Shown: piece by piece, positions 27,601 through 37,774 of the stretch
Layout of the letters: each line of letters begins with the position of its first letter
How positions within the stretch are numbered: position 1 is the first letter of the stretch
Origin: Curvularia sp. ZM96
Taxonomy: Eukaryota > Ascomycota > Dothideomycetes > Pleosporales > Pleosporaceae
DNA: 64,000 bases
NCBI GenBank assembly: GCA_022457065.1
Contig: JAJGBQ010000010.1
Coordinates: 1-64,000, forward strand
Direction: 5' to 3'
Position numbers and translations under genes: made by a program
The notes under the pieces: generated by a model
Seen by the model: only the letters and a program-made list of their open reading frames with translations
Told to the model about the DNA's origin: nothing
Database searches by the model: none

Positions 27601-30600
27601 CAACTCTTATGGAAAAGCTAGACTCTGCGTCGCAAAACCCTGTTATTCAATTAGGATCCATATTGTTAGATTTATTTGAATAAGATATACCTTTTTATAT
27701 ATATACTATTTTTAGTAGGGGCTATGATTAACCCAGTTCCAAAGTAGAAACATGATCCAAAAGCTCCATCTGAAATAGTGAATGATGATACTGAATATTC
27801 AACACCTTGTAGTGCTGTGAATATAGTTGCTAATATAATAGTATATGCTAAACCATTTAAAGCTTTAGCTCTTTTTCCGTTAATTAAAAAATGATGTGCA
27901 TATGTAACAGTAAACCCTGAAGCCAATAAAAGCACTGTATTTATTAACGGTAATTCAAAAGGATCAATAGCTTCAATTCCCATAGGAGGTCATGTAGCAC
28001 CTAACTCTACTGCAGGTGAAAGAGCACTCGTTTTAAAAAACTATTTGTTGCTTTGTTTATAGAAAAGAACATGATAAGTTTTTAAATTTTTAATTTTATA
28101 CAAGACTATGTTAATATTTTCTATTTTTATTCATACTTCCTTTTATTTTCTTAATTTGATCTAGGCCCTCTCGAGTTAAGTGTTGTTTATTTTTAATAAG
28201 CAAAGCCGCTTTTTGAAATCCTCATAATTCTTGGATTTTACACCATGTAATTTAAATTTTTCAAAAATGGGTATCACTTTATCAAAAACATCTGTAAATT
28301 TTTCAACTATAAATTCACCATAACCTGATTTAGGTATATATCTACCACAATTTAAAGTTGAAATTAAACTTTTTAGGAACTCTTCATCTCTAACATGTTG
28401 AGTTAAAATAAATCTCAATCATACAGTTTCCCTAACTTAGATTCTGGAGATTTTTTTAATGCTATAAAGAAACATCCTTCAGCATCAGTGAAACCAGCTA
28501 ACCAGTGTAGACTTTTTATATTTCTATCTTTAATATCTGGTCTTAAAATAGGCTCTATATCAGGGAAAGCTAGATTTAAGCTGTCTGACATTCCTTTATT
28601 GTTCATAACAGCTTTAATTGACATGATTTTATTTAAACCTTGTACAGTTAAATGTCTTCCTTGTTCCATATCATTTACTACTTGCTTAAAAAGTAGATAG
28701 TCAGATTGTTTATTGGTTAATAAAGGGTATTTATCAAAATGATCCATAATAACTTTTAAGTTTTCAAAACCAGATACTCTAAATTGAACAGATTCCGCTC
28801 CTAATTTAGATATTGTACCTACACCAAAAAACAATTGAATTTGTTCTAATAAGGCAAGATCCCTTATGTGTACACCAATATGAAAAACAGCTTTTACTCT
28901 ATAGGCCATTTTATATCTAGGGTTAGAACTAACACCTACATAAAAACATCCTTCCCCGTCAGTAAAACCAGTTACATAATAAGGATTTAAGCCATTAGTG
29001 GAAGCATAATTAAAGTTAGAAGACATTGCTTTACTAGTACCCGAGGGGGACTGACCTTTAGGTCTGGCCCTTGAAGGGGACCATTCCCAAAGGGTAGAAT
29101 AAGAAATTTTAGTATAGAATCTTTGTATAGATTCAAAAAGAGTATTAACATATTTTATTCATTGTATAAAAACCCAATTTCTCAGGCACCTAGAGTATAC
29201 CTTACAGTATTTAAAAAATACTGAGGAACCGTCTACTCGTTGCTCTTTTACAGATATAAGACTATCTGATTTAGATCCGCGATTGCCCATTCCTTGATTT
29301 GTATCAAGAATCTCTAATGATGTTACTGTACCCTCAGACATTAATGGGGCCACTTTATAAGTTTCCTTATGAAGATTAGTTATTAGAGCTTTAGGGTTTT
29401 CCCGGAATTTGGTTCCTATCCACAAAGTGCTTAGTTTATGGAAAAATGCTCAGAATATAGCTAAGAAGAATAAAGCTTCAGATACTATAAATAAACCAAC
29501 ACCAAGATTTAACCCTCTTTGTACAGCAAGAGTATGGTGACCTATATATGTCGAAATTACCCAACGTGTCTCCACGTTGGTTGGACTATATCATAGTTAA
29601 TGGGTTAACTAAATTACAATTAACGTATTAACTTTTTACGTGTAGTCTCTGAGGATTCTACTAAGATATTTATCCGTCTTTTGGTTTCCTGCTGATTATT
29701 CTATTCTTTTCTGATAGAAACTTTCAGCATACAGTAAAATTTAAAGAGGGCACATAATAAAGTAAATACTGTTTTTTTATAATTTTCCTATTAAAGATCT
29801 AATTTTTAATCTTCCTTCATCGGTAAGATGTTCTTTTTTGATAAGCATATTATAAACAATTTCTCATTTCTTAAAATCATTTAATTTATCCCCTATTAAC
29901 GGATATTTATTAAAATAATTAACCATCAATTTTACACTTTCTAAAGATGATACACTTACAGTTAATATTTCTGAGTTTGTATTATTAGTATAACTTTTAA
30001 GATTACAAGATAAAAATAAGGCTAAATCTTCCATAAAAGGTTTCATAGAAGAAGATGTCGGTTTATCAAATAAACGCTTATTCAATATATATTTAAGAGT
30101 AACACTTTCACTAACAGATCTTTTACGAGTATCTGATTTAGTTTTTCTTTCTAGATACTTAATTCCAAAATGTCCGTCAGACTCGGTAAAACCTGTAAAT
30201 CAACTATTATCAAAAAGATTAGAGTTATCTAATAAACTTTCTGGTGTATCCAAAGAATATTTAGCATTCATAAATTTAATTAAATCATTAAACCTTATAT
30301 TTTTAGGTGTTCTAAGTTTACCGTGTATTAAATTAATAAAAAGCATAATACCTTTTATATCCCCTATAATATAACGAATAGCGTTATTACCTGAAGTTTG
30401 GAAACGTCCTATGTTACCTAATTCTGATTGAATAAAGGCATACATACCCAAATTATTAATATGTGAAGTAAATACTATTCTAGGATTTAATACTCTATTT
30501 AACGTTGTAACACCTAAAGAGGGAAGAGAAATATGACCGTCTCCCTCTAATAAACCTGCTAAATAGTGACCTAAGTTGTTATTATTTTTAAACACTTCAA

Positions 30601-30931
30601 TATTATTCTTAACTTTATAATCATTAAGAGATTTTTTTAGATCCTCAACAGGAATAGCTTTAGCTATATTCAAATTATAATTAAACAGTGTTTTACCTAC
30701 TAGGTTCAGTTTACCCTCTGCTATTACATCTCTTCATCAGAATGACATAGCTAATATTACTGATAGTAAACTCATCATTAAATTGTACTCTGCATAAGCA
30801 AATCCATGGAATGATAAAACTGCAGATGTAGTAAGGCTTAATAAGCTAATTGATGTATATAAAGGTCATGGAGAAGGAGATACTAAATGAAAAGGATGTG
30901 CTTGAAAATTACTTCTATTTAATTTTAACAT
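24631..30931 (-). CDS. cox3: Cytochrome c oxidase subunit 3, five exons
   Basis: Complex IV membrane subunit, 269 residues after joining 30713-30931, 29438-29551, 27731-28028, 26292-26300 (9 nt) and 24631-24800. Seen are MLKLNRSNFQAHPFHLV, FWWRDVIAEG, RGLNLGVGLFIVSEALFF, WPPMGIEAIDPFELPLINT, HHFLINGKRAKAL, GTG-FHG-LHVMIGT and NNHHLGLEAGILYWHFVDVVW, then TAA. Every junction has U before and G at the end of the intron, and the total is exactly 810 nt, which supports the micro-exon. No frameshift. Confidence 0.96.
24801..26291 (-). mobile_element. Group I intron 4 of cox3
   Basis: Between the 9-nt exon and the last exon. Core-like segments after the ORF (acgactagtaggtgagta, acatagtctgaac, 24870-24940) closely match those of intron 3 (26340-26480), so the two introns are relatives. 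Confidence 0.82.
25063..26262 (-). CDS. LAGLIDADG endonuclease in cox3 intron 4
   Basis: ATG at 26262 to stop at 25063, 399 residues with two UGA Trp near the motifs. LAGLIDADG motifs: WLVGFTDAEGNFNISL and WLIGFTEGDATFSSN. The last ~110 residues (after NPDFLTNYDQNK) add an extra domain ending in a NUMOD1-like helix-turn-helix (SISECSLTLNIPNKIIKN), an unusual combination with LAGLIDADG. Intact. Confidence 0.87.
26292..26300 (-). other. cox3: cox3 micro-exon (9 nt)
   Basis: TCCACGGAT on the minus strand supplies the bases for F-H-G-L between FYFGTG and HVMIGT. It is preceded by the intron-terminal G (26301 complement) and ends in U. The neighbouring exons alone leave a gap at this place. Confidence 0.85.
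26513..26575. repeat. GC-rich hairpin element inside cox3 intron 3
   Basis: ctagtcccctgcggggcctt...gcgagggctag, same family as 9780-9835, 54236-54300, 63247-63301 and 63883-63937. Confidence 0.88.
26769..27663 (-). pseudogene. LAGLIDADG endonuclease in cox3 intron 3, frameshifted
   Basis: From MDPNWITGFCDAESSFSIRV (about 27660) to stop at 26769. The second motif is WVAGFVDGEGCFYV. One A appears missing from an A-run (plus-strand T-run at 27366-27372): QKKEDFRLFS changes frame and meets a stop. The two halves otherwise align as one protein of about 298 residues. Confidence 0.8.
28130..29026 (-). pseudogene. LAGLIDADG endonuclease in cox3 intron 2, two frameshifts
   Basis: Starts MSSNFNYASTNGLNPYYV. 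Motifs are YVTGFTDGEGCFYVGV and WLAGFTDAEGCFFIAL. Frame is lost by -1 at about 28428-28440 (ESKLG to ETVWLRFILTQHV) and again in an A-run at about 28205-28212 (before ALLIKNKQHLTREGL). The full frame would end near 28130. Two small indels suggest decay. Confidence 0.8.
29034..29097. repeat. GC-rich hairpin element before an intron ORF
   Basis: ctagtacccgagggggactg...gggtag, with hairpins separated by cctttaggtctggccc. Same type as the elements inside module B (9920-9985) and in rnl (51765-51845). It sits just upstream of the ATG at 29026. Confidence 0.85.
29552..30712 (-). mobile_element. Group I intron 1 of cox3
   Basis: Follows FWWRDVIAEG. The core lies after the ORF: tatgctgaaagttt, ataatcagcaggaaacc, tcctcagagactacacg and gatatagtcc (29570-29760). 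G at the 3' end (29552 complement). Confidence 0.88.
29777..30712 (-). CDS. LAGLIDADG endonuclease in cox3 intron 1
   Basis: Frame runs on from cox3 exon 1 to TAA at 29777-29779. Motifs are LGHYLAGLLEGDGHISLPS and WFTGFTESDGHFGIKY, each with an acidic residue. Intact, about 310 residues. The fused Cox3 N-terminal part would be removed by proteolysis, as known for similar intron proteins. Confidence 0.87.
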
Positions 30932-30985
30932 GATATATAATAATAAGTTCATAATACGTCTTTTTTTCTTTTTTTTTCCTAGCCC

Positions 30986-31062
30986 CTTTAGGAAGACCCC
31001 CGATGGGGCTCATCCTGGCAGGGATAGTAATTTCATAGAAATTACGTCGAAAAAAAAAAACA
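30986..31062. repeat. GC-rich hairpin element upstream of cox3
   Basis: ctagcccctttaggaagacc...ggggctcatcctggcaggga, then an atttc/gaaat hairpin and acgtcgaaaaaaaaa. Type B, as at 54.3, 57.7, 60.2 and 63.8 kb. Confidence 0.87.
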
Positions 31063-31566
31063 AAACCACAACCAAAACATTCCGCATAGCTCTTCTAGGC
31101 TAACTCCTAACACTAGCTATTTTTTTTTATTGTTACTTCTCTTAGAGTAAAAACATATAAAATTATGAGAGTATAATGTTATACTATTTTTTTTTATGTT
31201 CAGATAAAAGATCTTTATTTACATAATCATGATTAATAAGAAGTGTATTGTTTTTTGTCAAGTTAACTGTATTACTATTTTCTACAACTGTCTCTTGAAG
31301 TCTATAGCTACTTGTATTATAAAATCTTATATTTTTATAATCAAAAGATTTTAATCATGAATACCTCTTCTAGATACACCAACATTATTAAAAGTATTGA
31401 CATTTCTATTATTAACTTTTACAAATTTACTTGGATTTTCTTTAAAATATTTTTTTTATATTTTTTATATCTTTTTCCATTTATTTTTCATTCATTTCAC
31501 TTTTCAAATGGTTAAATCTTGAAAGATATGCACAAATAAAACAAAACTCACTAGTTTCATCGAGGA
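31063..31566. other. Intergenic, no gene recognised
   Basis: AT-rich spacer between the cox3 leader and an unknown minus-strand ORF. The plus-strand ORF at 31312-31515 is low-complexity and has no support. Confidence 0.6.
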
Positions 31567-32024
31567 TTATTGTTTTAATAAACAAATCCAATTTTTTTTT
31601 TCTGTAAAATCAAAAAAAGGCTTATTCAAAAACTTATCATCATTATAGAAATATTTTGTTATAATCTTATATGCATCAACATTAACTATACACCACATTA
31701 GTCTACTTAAATTATATTGAGTTGGTGAAAGAGTCCCTTTTAAATTATTTATCCCGCCACTAACTACGATCCCCAAAGTTTTAAATAAAACTTTTATTAT
31801 TGGTAATCCAACCCCCTCAGTAATTAAGTATATTTTTCATCCCTCTTTTTTAATTAAAAATAAATTATGCATCACATCCTCTGTGAAAAATTCCTTATAT
31901 TGTATAAGTATATAAGCGTGTTTCTTTCCCTCTAAATCTAGGAAATACCCTTCCGTAGGATACTGTCTATTTCTTACAATTCTAATTATAACAACTTTTT
32001 CCGTAAAAAAAAAATGATCTTAAA
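31567..32024 (-). CDS. Unknown ORF behind a copy of the nad1 leader
   Basis: Open frame of about 150 codons without an ATG near its 5' end. It reads TEKVVIIRIVRNRQYPTEGY, FLDLEGKKHAYILIQYK, then LITEGVGLPIIKVLF and GTLSPTQYNLSRLMW, and stops at 31567-31569. The sequence immediately upstream (32025-32240) is an inverted copy of the nad5-nad1 spacer right down to the T-tract before the nad1 ATG. I recognise no domain. It could be the C-terminal part of a plasmid-like or other foreign protein. Confidence 0.5.
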
Positions 32025-32251
32025 ATTACATATAGTTAAAAGTATATTTTAATGAATCATGTTAATTATCTATTTACTATGCATAGATTATATATTTTAT
32101 AATAAAGGGTAAACGTGTTTTTTATAATGTATAACCATATATATGCTCGATACATTACTATAATGTTCCATGCTTGTTAACCTATTTTAATATCCATTTG
32201 CATTAAACTTACCCTCTTTATTAAAGTAAGTATATAATTATATAATAAGTT
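32025..32251 (-). repeat. Inverted copy of nad5-nad1 spacer and nad1 leader
   Basis: Nearly identical to 16544-16790 in reverse orientation (gatcatttttttt, catgcttgttaacctatttt and others). Together with 32252-32535 it makes an inverted repeat of about 500 bp with 16255-16790. Confidence 0.85.
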
Positions 32252-32351
32252 AAGAGAAATAAGTGATTTGAACACTTAACCTTGTTCTTTTTATAAACTA
32301 AAAAGAAAACCCGAATGCTATTCTAATGGAGTGAATCCCTTTCATTCTCTT
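32252..32351 (-). pseudogene. tRNA-like structure, second copy
   Basis: Practically identical to 16444-16543, including the perfect AAGAGAA/TTCTCTT acceptor. Confidence 0.6.
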
Positions 32352-32384
32352 TTTATTTTTCCTCCCCAATACGGGGGAAGATAA

Positions 32385-32535
32385 AGGGCTTTATTAAACA
32401 TCTGTTTATCTTCCCCCCTAATTGCCGTTTACAATAGGTAACTGCAATTTTCCAGCTAGATCTAAAGATAGATCGACTGGGATTTGTTATATGATTAGCT
32501 AAAATAGTCTTATAACTATAAAAATTAAACCTAAC
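32385..32535 (-). repeat. Structured module, copy E (3' of unknown ORF)
   Basis: Near-identical to copy C and lies downstream, on the same strand, of the ORF ending at 32630. Confidence 0.7.
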
Positions 32536-32629
32536 TATAAAAATTAAACCTAACTGTGAACTAAATCTTAAAAGCTGTTATTACCTCCTATCTATAGATT
32601 AGCCAAATCTCTTCTAACAGGAGTTGAGT

Positions 32630-33428
32630 TTAATCATTTACTTCTTCTATTAGGATATTTATCTTTAAAAAAATCTTCCAGGAATTTATTCGCATCATCA
32701 TCGAAGATGTAAGTCTATAATCTAAAGTAGATGCATTACCATACATATCTGTATGGTTCTTTCTAATAGCATGATCTTCAAGAGCTTTGGCTAATATTCG
32801 ACCATAAGGTTGATTATTACCTCCTGGAGTATAAACCATTGGTGGTGTGTCATATTTACCGTCAGGTTTAATATCAGGTGCCCCTCGAATCAATGCAGAA
32901 GTACTACCTGGAGTAGCTGCCAGTTCATCCACATTCATGGGTGAAGCCTGCATCTTTGAATGATCATCTAGAGGTGAAGCCTGCATCTTTGAATGATCAT
33001 CTAGAGGTGAAACCCCTTCTCAATCCATAGTCATTTTTTTTATATCATTACTATTTATGATACCATCTATCATACATTTAATAGCAGATAGTATATTTTT
33101 ATATGTAATATTATCCCAATGGATTAATTTTAACCTGTTAATATTAAAATAAATACCATTTAAATCAATACTATTAATATAGACTATTAATCAACTAAAA
33201 TTTAAATAATAAAAAATAGAAATTAAATTCATATAATCCACAAAAACATTAACACCTAAGTAATCATTAATAATAAATCTAGTAGTAAACCCAATAACGA
33301 ATATAAGTAAAACTTTAGGAAATTTTACAGTAAGCCATGTAATCAAATTACATTTAAATTTAGTAAGTGGTTTACTTTTTATATGTACTCATGTGTTTCT
33401 TAGTAAATACTTCCTCTTTATTGTTTGA
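32630..33428 (-). CDS. Unknown membrane-anchored ORF after nad3
   Basis: One open frame of about 265 codons beginning a few bases after the nad3 stop. No ATG is near the 5' end; AUA (33428) is a possible start, and ATG codons occur further in. The N-terminal part is hydrophobic (FPKVLLIFVIGFTTRFII; YMNLISIFYYLNFSWLIVYI). The C-terminal part is soluble, with a tandem repeat SPLDDHSKMQA twice, a Pro-rich stretch and YGRILAKALEDHAIRKNHTDM. Function unknown. It keeps frame through UGA Trp codons, so it is likely expressed, perhaps co-transcribed with nad2-nad3. Confidence 0.6.
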
Positions 33429-33432
33429 ATTT

Positions 33433-35159
33433 TTATTTACTCGTTTCTTTTTTATCTTCATTTATCATCAAAAATCAATGAGGTGTAGATGGTTTCCCAT
33501 TACTATATGAAGAAGTTTGTCTACTATCTATAGTTAGTGCATTTTTACCTAATTCAAATATAAACCCTAAAGTCAATAGTACAAAAAATACCATCATAAT
33601 AACTAAACCATAAATATCATTAGTATAACTACTTACACTATAAGGATATACAAGTAAGATTTCTAGATCAAATAGAAGGAAAAGAAGACCAAATATGAAA
33701 AATGAAACACTAAACTGTGTTCTATTTTGCCCTAAAAATGAGTGGAAACCACATTCGAAAGCACTGTCTTTTTCTTGATACGTTTAAATCAAATTTCTCA
33801 TGTTTATAAATTAATATATTAATTTTAAAGTTATTTTCTATTCGTATTCATTTTATTACGGATCTGTTTTATTTTATTTAATCCGTCTAAAGTTAAATGC
33901 GATTTATTTTCCATTAATCTTGTTATTTCACTAAAATCTAATAGGTCTAAATTTTTATTACCTTTTAAAGGATATTTAGCGAAAAAAGGAATAATGATAT
34001 CTTTTATACTAGAAAATTTGGTTACTTTAAAATCAATAGTACCTCTAGAATCCAAACTTGTATTACCACACCCTAAATATTCTATGAAGAATTTTGATTA
34101 GAGACTCATCTCTAATACTTTGAGTTAATATAAAACTTAATTTAATTGCTTCACCTCATTTAGATGTTTTATTCTTAAAAATAACAACACTAAAACAACC
34201 CTCTTCTTCTACAAAACCTGATAATCCATTAGGATTTATTATTTGAGGTACTTGTACTTGAGGTCTTAAAACAGTATCAATATTTGGGAAAGCAATACTT
34301 AAATCATTATTAATCCCATTGTTTATTACAGCCTTTAAAGCTACAAGTTCTAATAATCCATCATTAGTAAGATGGCTTTTGTTTTTTATTAAGTTAACGG
34401 CTAATTTAAATAACTTATAATCTGCTTGTTTTTTTGTAATTAAAGGGTATTTATCAAAATGATTCATTATAATCTCTAAACCTGCTAAAGATTCAACACG
34501 GTATTGTGCAGAGTCTTTAGACATATGGAATACGCTACCTGTACCAAAAAATTCTTTAATGCTATTTAATAACATTAAATCTTTTTTATGTAAACTTATT
34601 ACAAATCTACAGGCTACACGTCAACCAGATTTATATTGATTATCTTTTATAATAGTTAATATAAAACAACCTTCACCGTCTACAAAACCTGTGACGTAAA
34701 AAGGATTTAATTTAGATTCTAAGGTACAAAAATTTCTTTTAAAATTTATAAAGTTAGAAGGGATTTTGATCTGATAACTTCTTTCGAAGTCCACTAGAGT
34801 ATACCTTAACATTGAATAACATTTCTTATTAAAATATTCCATGTAACTACCGTCTACTCGTTGCTCTTTTACAGTAATATTTTCACGTATTACTGACTTA
34901 GATTCGCGATAGCCCATTACTTTTTCAAGAATCTCTTGGCTTGTTACTATACCTGAGTATTTAGTTCAGCCACTCATATATTTTCATATATGGCTTAGTA
35001 CCAAGAGCTTTAGGGTGTTCCCGAAATTGGATAGTTTATCCCACTATATTGATTTCCCAGATCAAAGTTTAGGATTATGTGGTGCTAAGATTAAATTAAC
35101 AGCTAATAATATAATAGCTAATATAGGTATAAAGATAATAAAAAAGTTGTACTTGTCAT
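33433..35159 (-). CDS. nad3: NADH dehydrogenase subunit 3, two exons
   Basis: Complex I subunit. Exons are 35071-35159 and 33433-33780. The ATG (35157-35159) directly follows the nad2 TAA. Seen are FIPILAIILLAVNLILAPHNP, then YQEKDSAFECGFHSFLGQNRTQFSVSFFIFGLLFLLFDLEILLVYP with the conserved ECGF Cys. The C-terminus is longer than usual (SYSNGKPSTPHWFLMINEDKKETSK). In exon 1 frame is lost after MTSTTF: one T is missing for FF-IIFIP. The site reads T TTT TTA in the starting frame, a classic -1 slippery heptamer, and a -1 slip restores the protein. Sequence error is equally possible. Confidence 0.92.
33781..35070 (-). mobile_element. Group I intron in nad3
   Basis: Between APHNP and YQEKDS; U before, G (33781 complement) at the end. 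The 5' core has tagggttt/accctaaag-like, gctatcgcgaatctaag and agagcaacgagtagacgg (34850-35060), the nad1 intron 1 type. Confidence 0.85.
33831..35070 (-). pseudogene. LAGLIDADG endonuclease in nad3 intron, frameshifted
   Basis: Motifs FYVTGFVDGEGCFILTI and GLSGFVEEEGCFSVVI; domain repeats MNHFDKYPLITKKQADY and IPFFAKYPLKGNKNLD. The frame breaks at about 34095-34105 (A-run before KFFIEYLGCGNT), and the last 75 residues lie in another frame ending at 33831. Confidence 0.8.
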
Positions 35160-36890
35160 TTATAAATTAAAAAGTATTAATGCTAATATATTAGCTAAAC
35201 TTAATAATTCTTCAGGTATAAAAATAAATAATGTTATTACTAATGTAATAACTGAAATAGATAAACTTAACGAAGTTGATATAACAATGTTGTTTATTTT
35301 AATATTAACTTTTTTAACAATAGAATCTTTTTCAGTTATTAAACCATCTGCATTAAAATCCTTTAGTTCCTCGTTTATAAGGTAATCTGGTCTATCAAAA
35401 AAGATTTGTTTTATTATAGCTAAATAATATACAGCACTTATAACACTTGTTAATATAGCAACTAAAGCCATAAAGATATACCCGTTATCAATAGCTGCAC
35501 TTAAAATCATCTGTTTACCAAAGAACCCTATTAAAGGTGGTATTCCTGCAAAAGAAAATAAAGTTATCCCTAAACTTAAGGCTATTATAGGATTTATATA
35601 ATAATACCCTTTCAACTGATCAATAAGCTGAATAGGAGAGTTATTCACATCACTTAAATTCTCATTGTTTTCATTAGTATCTTCTTGTTTTCCAATAGTC
35701 TTTGTGGATTTAGCATTATCTACATAACAATATAGAGAGTAACCTATTGTTAATATCAACATAAAAGCATTTAAATTCGAGATGGAGTATTGAATTAAAT
35801 AGAACATAAAGGCCTGTGTTGACTCCACAGTGTGTATACTTAAACCTAATAGTATAAATCCTACGTGTGATATTGTACTAAACGCAAAAAGTCTTTTTAT
35901 TCTAGATTGTGTTAATCCTACTACGGTTCCTACAACTAAAGATAAAAGAGAACTAAATAATAAGCTTGTAGTTCAAGAAAAATCTAGGTCTAGTATTGGT
36001 TTACTAGTATAATGAACTAATTCTAATAAGAAAATAAAGATAGAAATTTTTGCAATGATAGCCACAAAAGTAGTAACAACTGTAGGAATTGCATCGTATA
36101 CATCAGGGCTTCAGAAGTGGAATGGTGCAGCGGAAACTTTAAATAAAAATCCTACAGCTATAAATAATAAACTTATGTGTATATAGTAAGATTTATATCA
36201 ATAAAGTAATCCCGTACTGTTTTCTTTACTTACATCAGATATGCTAGTTATGATATACAAGCTGTCTAAATTTGTTGTACCAGAATTTGCATAAAGTAAA
36301 GCTGTTCCTAATAGTATAAAACAGGATGATAGTCCCCCTAGTAAAAAATACATAAGACCACCCGATGTAGCGGGTTCTGAATCTCTGTAGATCGTTGATA
36401 ATAAATACAGTCCATAACTTTGTAATTCTATAGATAGAAATATGGATACTAAATCACTAGTAGAAATTAGGAAAACACTACCTGTAACAATAAATAAAAT
36501 AATTAAGGAGTATTCTATAATTTTAAACTGCTCACCCATTTTATTTAAAAGTAAGGTTCCGTAATAGATTAGGTTTGAAAATAAAAATCTAGCCGGACTG
36601 CTGTATTCTTTTAATCAAACTTTTCTAGGGTAGAAGGAAGTTAATAATAAGATAACGCTAGTTATTAAAAAGATAAAAAGGTGGAAAAAATTCGTAGTAG
36701 CTGTTGTATGAAATAACCCACCGAATATACCCACACCTTTTGCCAAAAATAAAAGATATAAATTATCATAAGCTATAAAAGCTGAGATAAGTAAAATAGT
36801 AATAGTGGCTCTGGAATAAAGGATAGATTTGTCCCGTCTTGATGTAATGGCATTAGATAAAAGTAATAAAATTAATGAGTTTAGTAGCAT
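35160..36890 (-). CDS. nad2: NADH dehydrogenase subunit 2
   Basis: Complex I proton-pumping subunit, 576 residues, intronless and in one frame. Seen are MLLNSLILLLLSNAITSRRD, STSDLVSIFLSIELQSYGLYLL, EPATSGGLMYFLLGGLSSCFILLG, APFHFWSPDVYDAIPTVVT, STISHVGFILLG and FAGIPPLIGFFGKQ. A hydrophilic Asn-rich loop (TKTIGKQEDTNENNENLSD) is inserted in the latter half. Its TAA touches the nad3 ATG. The first ~115 codons and leader are duplicated at 41.25-41.73 kb. Confidence 0.95.
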
Positions 36891-37030
36891 AGTCAGAATA
36901 GAGAGATTCGAACTCCCCTTTTACGCATCTTACATATTAAATAAAAGATAGTAAAAATTACCCTTTAAATGGTTCTGAAAGAAGTTGTATAGGTGAATTA
37001 TTCATCTAATTATAAAACTTTAGGCTGCTC
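36546..37030 (-). repeat. Direct repeat: nad2 5' end and leader (copy 1)
   Basis: Nearly identical to 41241-41730. It includes a tRNA-3'-like fold just before the nad2 ATG (acceptor tcagaa/ttctga, T arm with TTCGAAT, 36895-36970) and the ttattcatctaattataaaac segment. Confidence 0.88.
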
Positions 37031-37165
37031 TATCATTATTTGTAACAATGGTTGAAATAGAATTATACCTCCGGCATCGGAAATTAAATTATTAAACCAA
37101 AAGGCTGTTGGAATTCAGTTAAACTGCAATAATAGTAGACATAAGTATTTTATAAACAATGAAAG

Positions 37166-37234
37166 CCTTTAAAATGAATCGAACATTTATCAGAATATTA
37201 ACAGTATTCCGCTCTACCATTGAGCTATAAAGGC
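37166..37234 (-). tRNA. trnN: tRNA-Asn(GUU), second copy
   Basis: Same stems and anticodon as 3734-3804, inverted. A third, decayed copy is at 57288-57355. Confidence 0.9.
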
Positions 37235-37481
37235 TATTAAATAATGTAATAAAATACCTAGTCCCAAGAGGGGTTTTACCTTATAATTAAGGCAGTAATT
37301 GTTTAATTCCGTTCTATGGTTTTTTATGCTTTTTTTAACATATTATGAATACCCATTAGAATAAAAATTTCCCCTTTTCTCTCTGTTCCTTGGTTATATT
37401 CTACATAGAGTATTTTTAAGGCTTTATAATGTTTCTTCCTTTTCATCTACTTATTCTATACTTATCATTCGCAAAAAGTAA

Positions 37482-37556
37482 AAAAAAAAGTAAGTGGTTT
37501 GAACACTTAACCTTCCACGTGTAAAACAAATGTTCTCTTCCATGAGCAAATTTGTT
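37482..37556 (-). pseudogene. tRNA-Val-like fold, second copy
   Basis: Inverted counterpart of 3564-3635: loop TTTTACA and T arm AAGTG-TTCAAAC-CACTT are kept. Confidence 0.58.
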
Positions 37557-37562
37557 TTTCCT

Positions 37563-37743
37563 GGGCTTTACTAAACATTTGTTTATCTTCTCCCTTCATT
37601 GCTCTATAAATATAAATTTGTGTTGCAATTTTCCAGTAAATATTAAGTATCTATTTATTGGGATATGTTATACTATTTTGCTACACTAATTTAAATACTA
37701 GTGAGCCGTTTTCATAACAAGTTAATGGTAATCTAACCATTAT
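37563..37743 (-). repeat. Structured module, copy F
   Basis: Inverted counterpart of copy A. With the tRNA-like fold, spacer and trnN it forms an inverted repeat of roughly 550-700 bp with 3379-3920. Confidence 0.72.
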
Positions 37744-37774
37744 TTTATAGTTCTCTTTTATCTTTCTCTTTTAT

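Larger units (their letters stand above)
26301..27730 (-). mobile_element. Group I intron 3 of cox3
   Basis: Starts after GGG T of FGTG. Its core (26301-26760) resembles intron 4 and contains an inserted GC-rich hairpin at 26513-26575, in a peripheral part. Confidence 0.82.
28029..29437 (-). mobile_element. Group I intron 2 of cox3
   Basis: Inserted between FFH and SALSP. The core is at its 5' end (attccgggaaaaccctaaag, gcgatctaaat-like and agagcaacgagtagacgg, 29200-29430), the same type as nad1 intron 1. A GC-rich element lies at 29034-29097. Confidence 0.85.
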
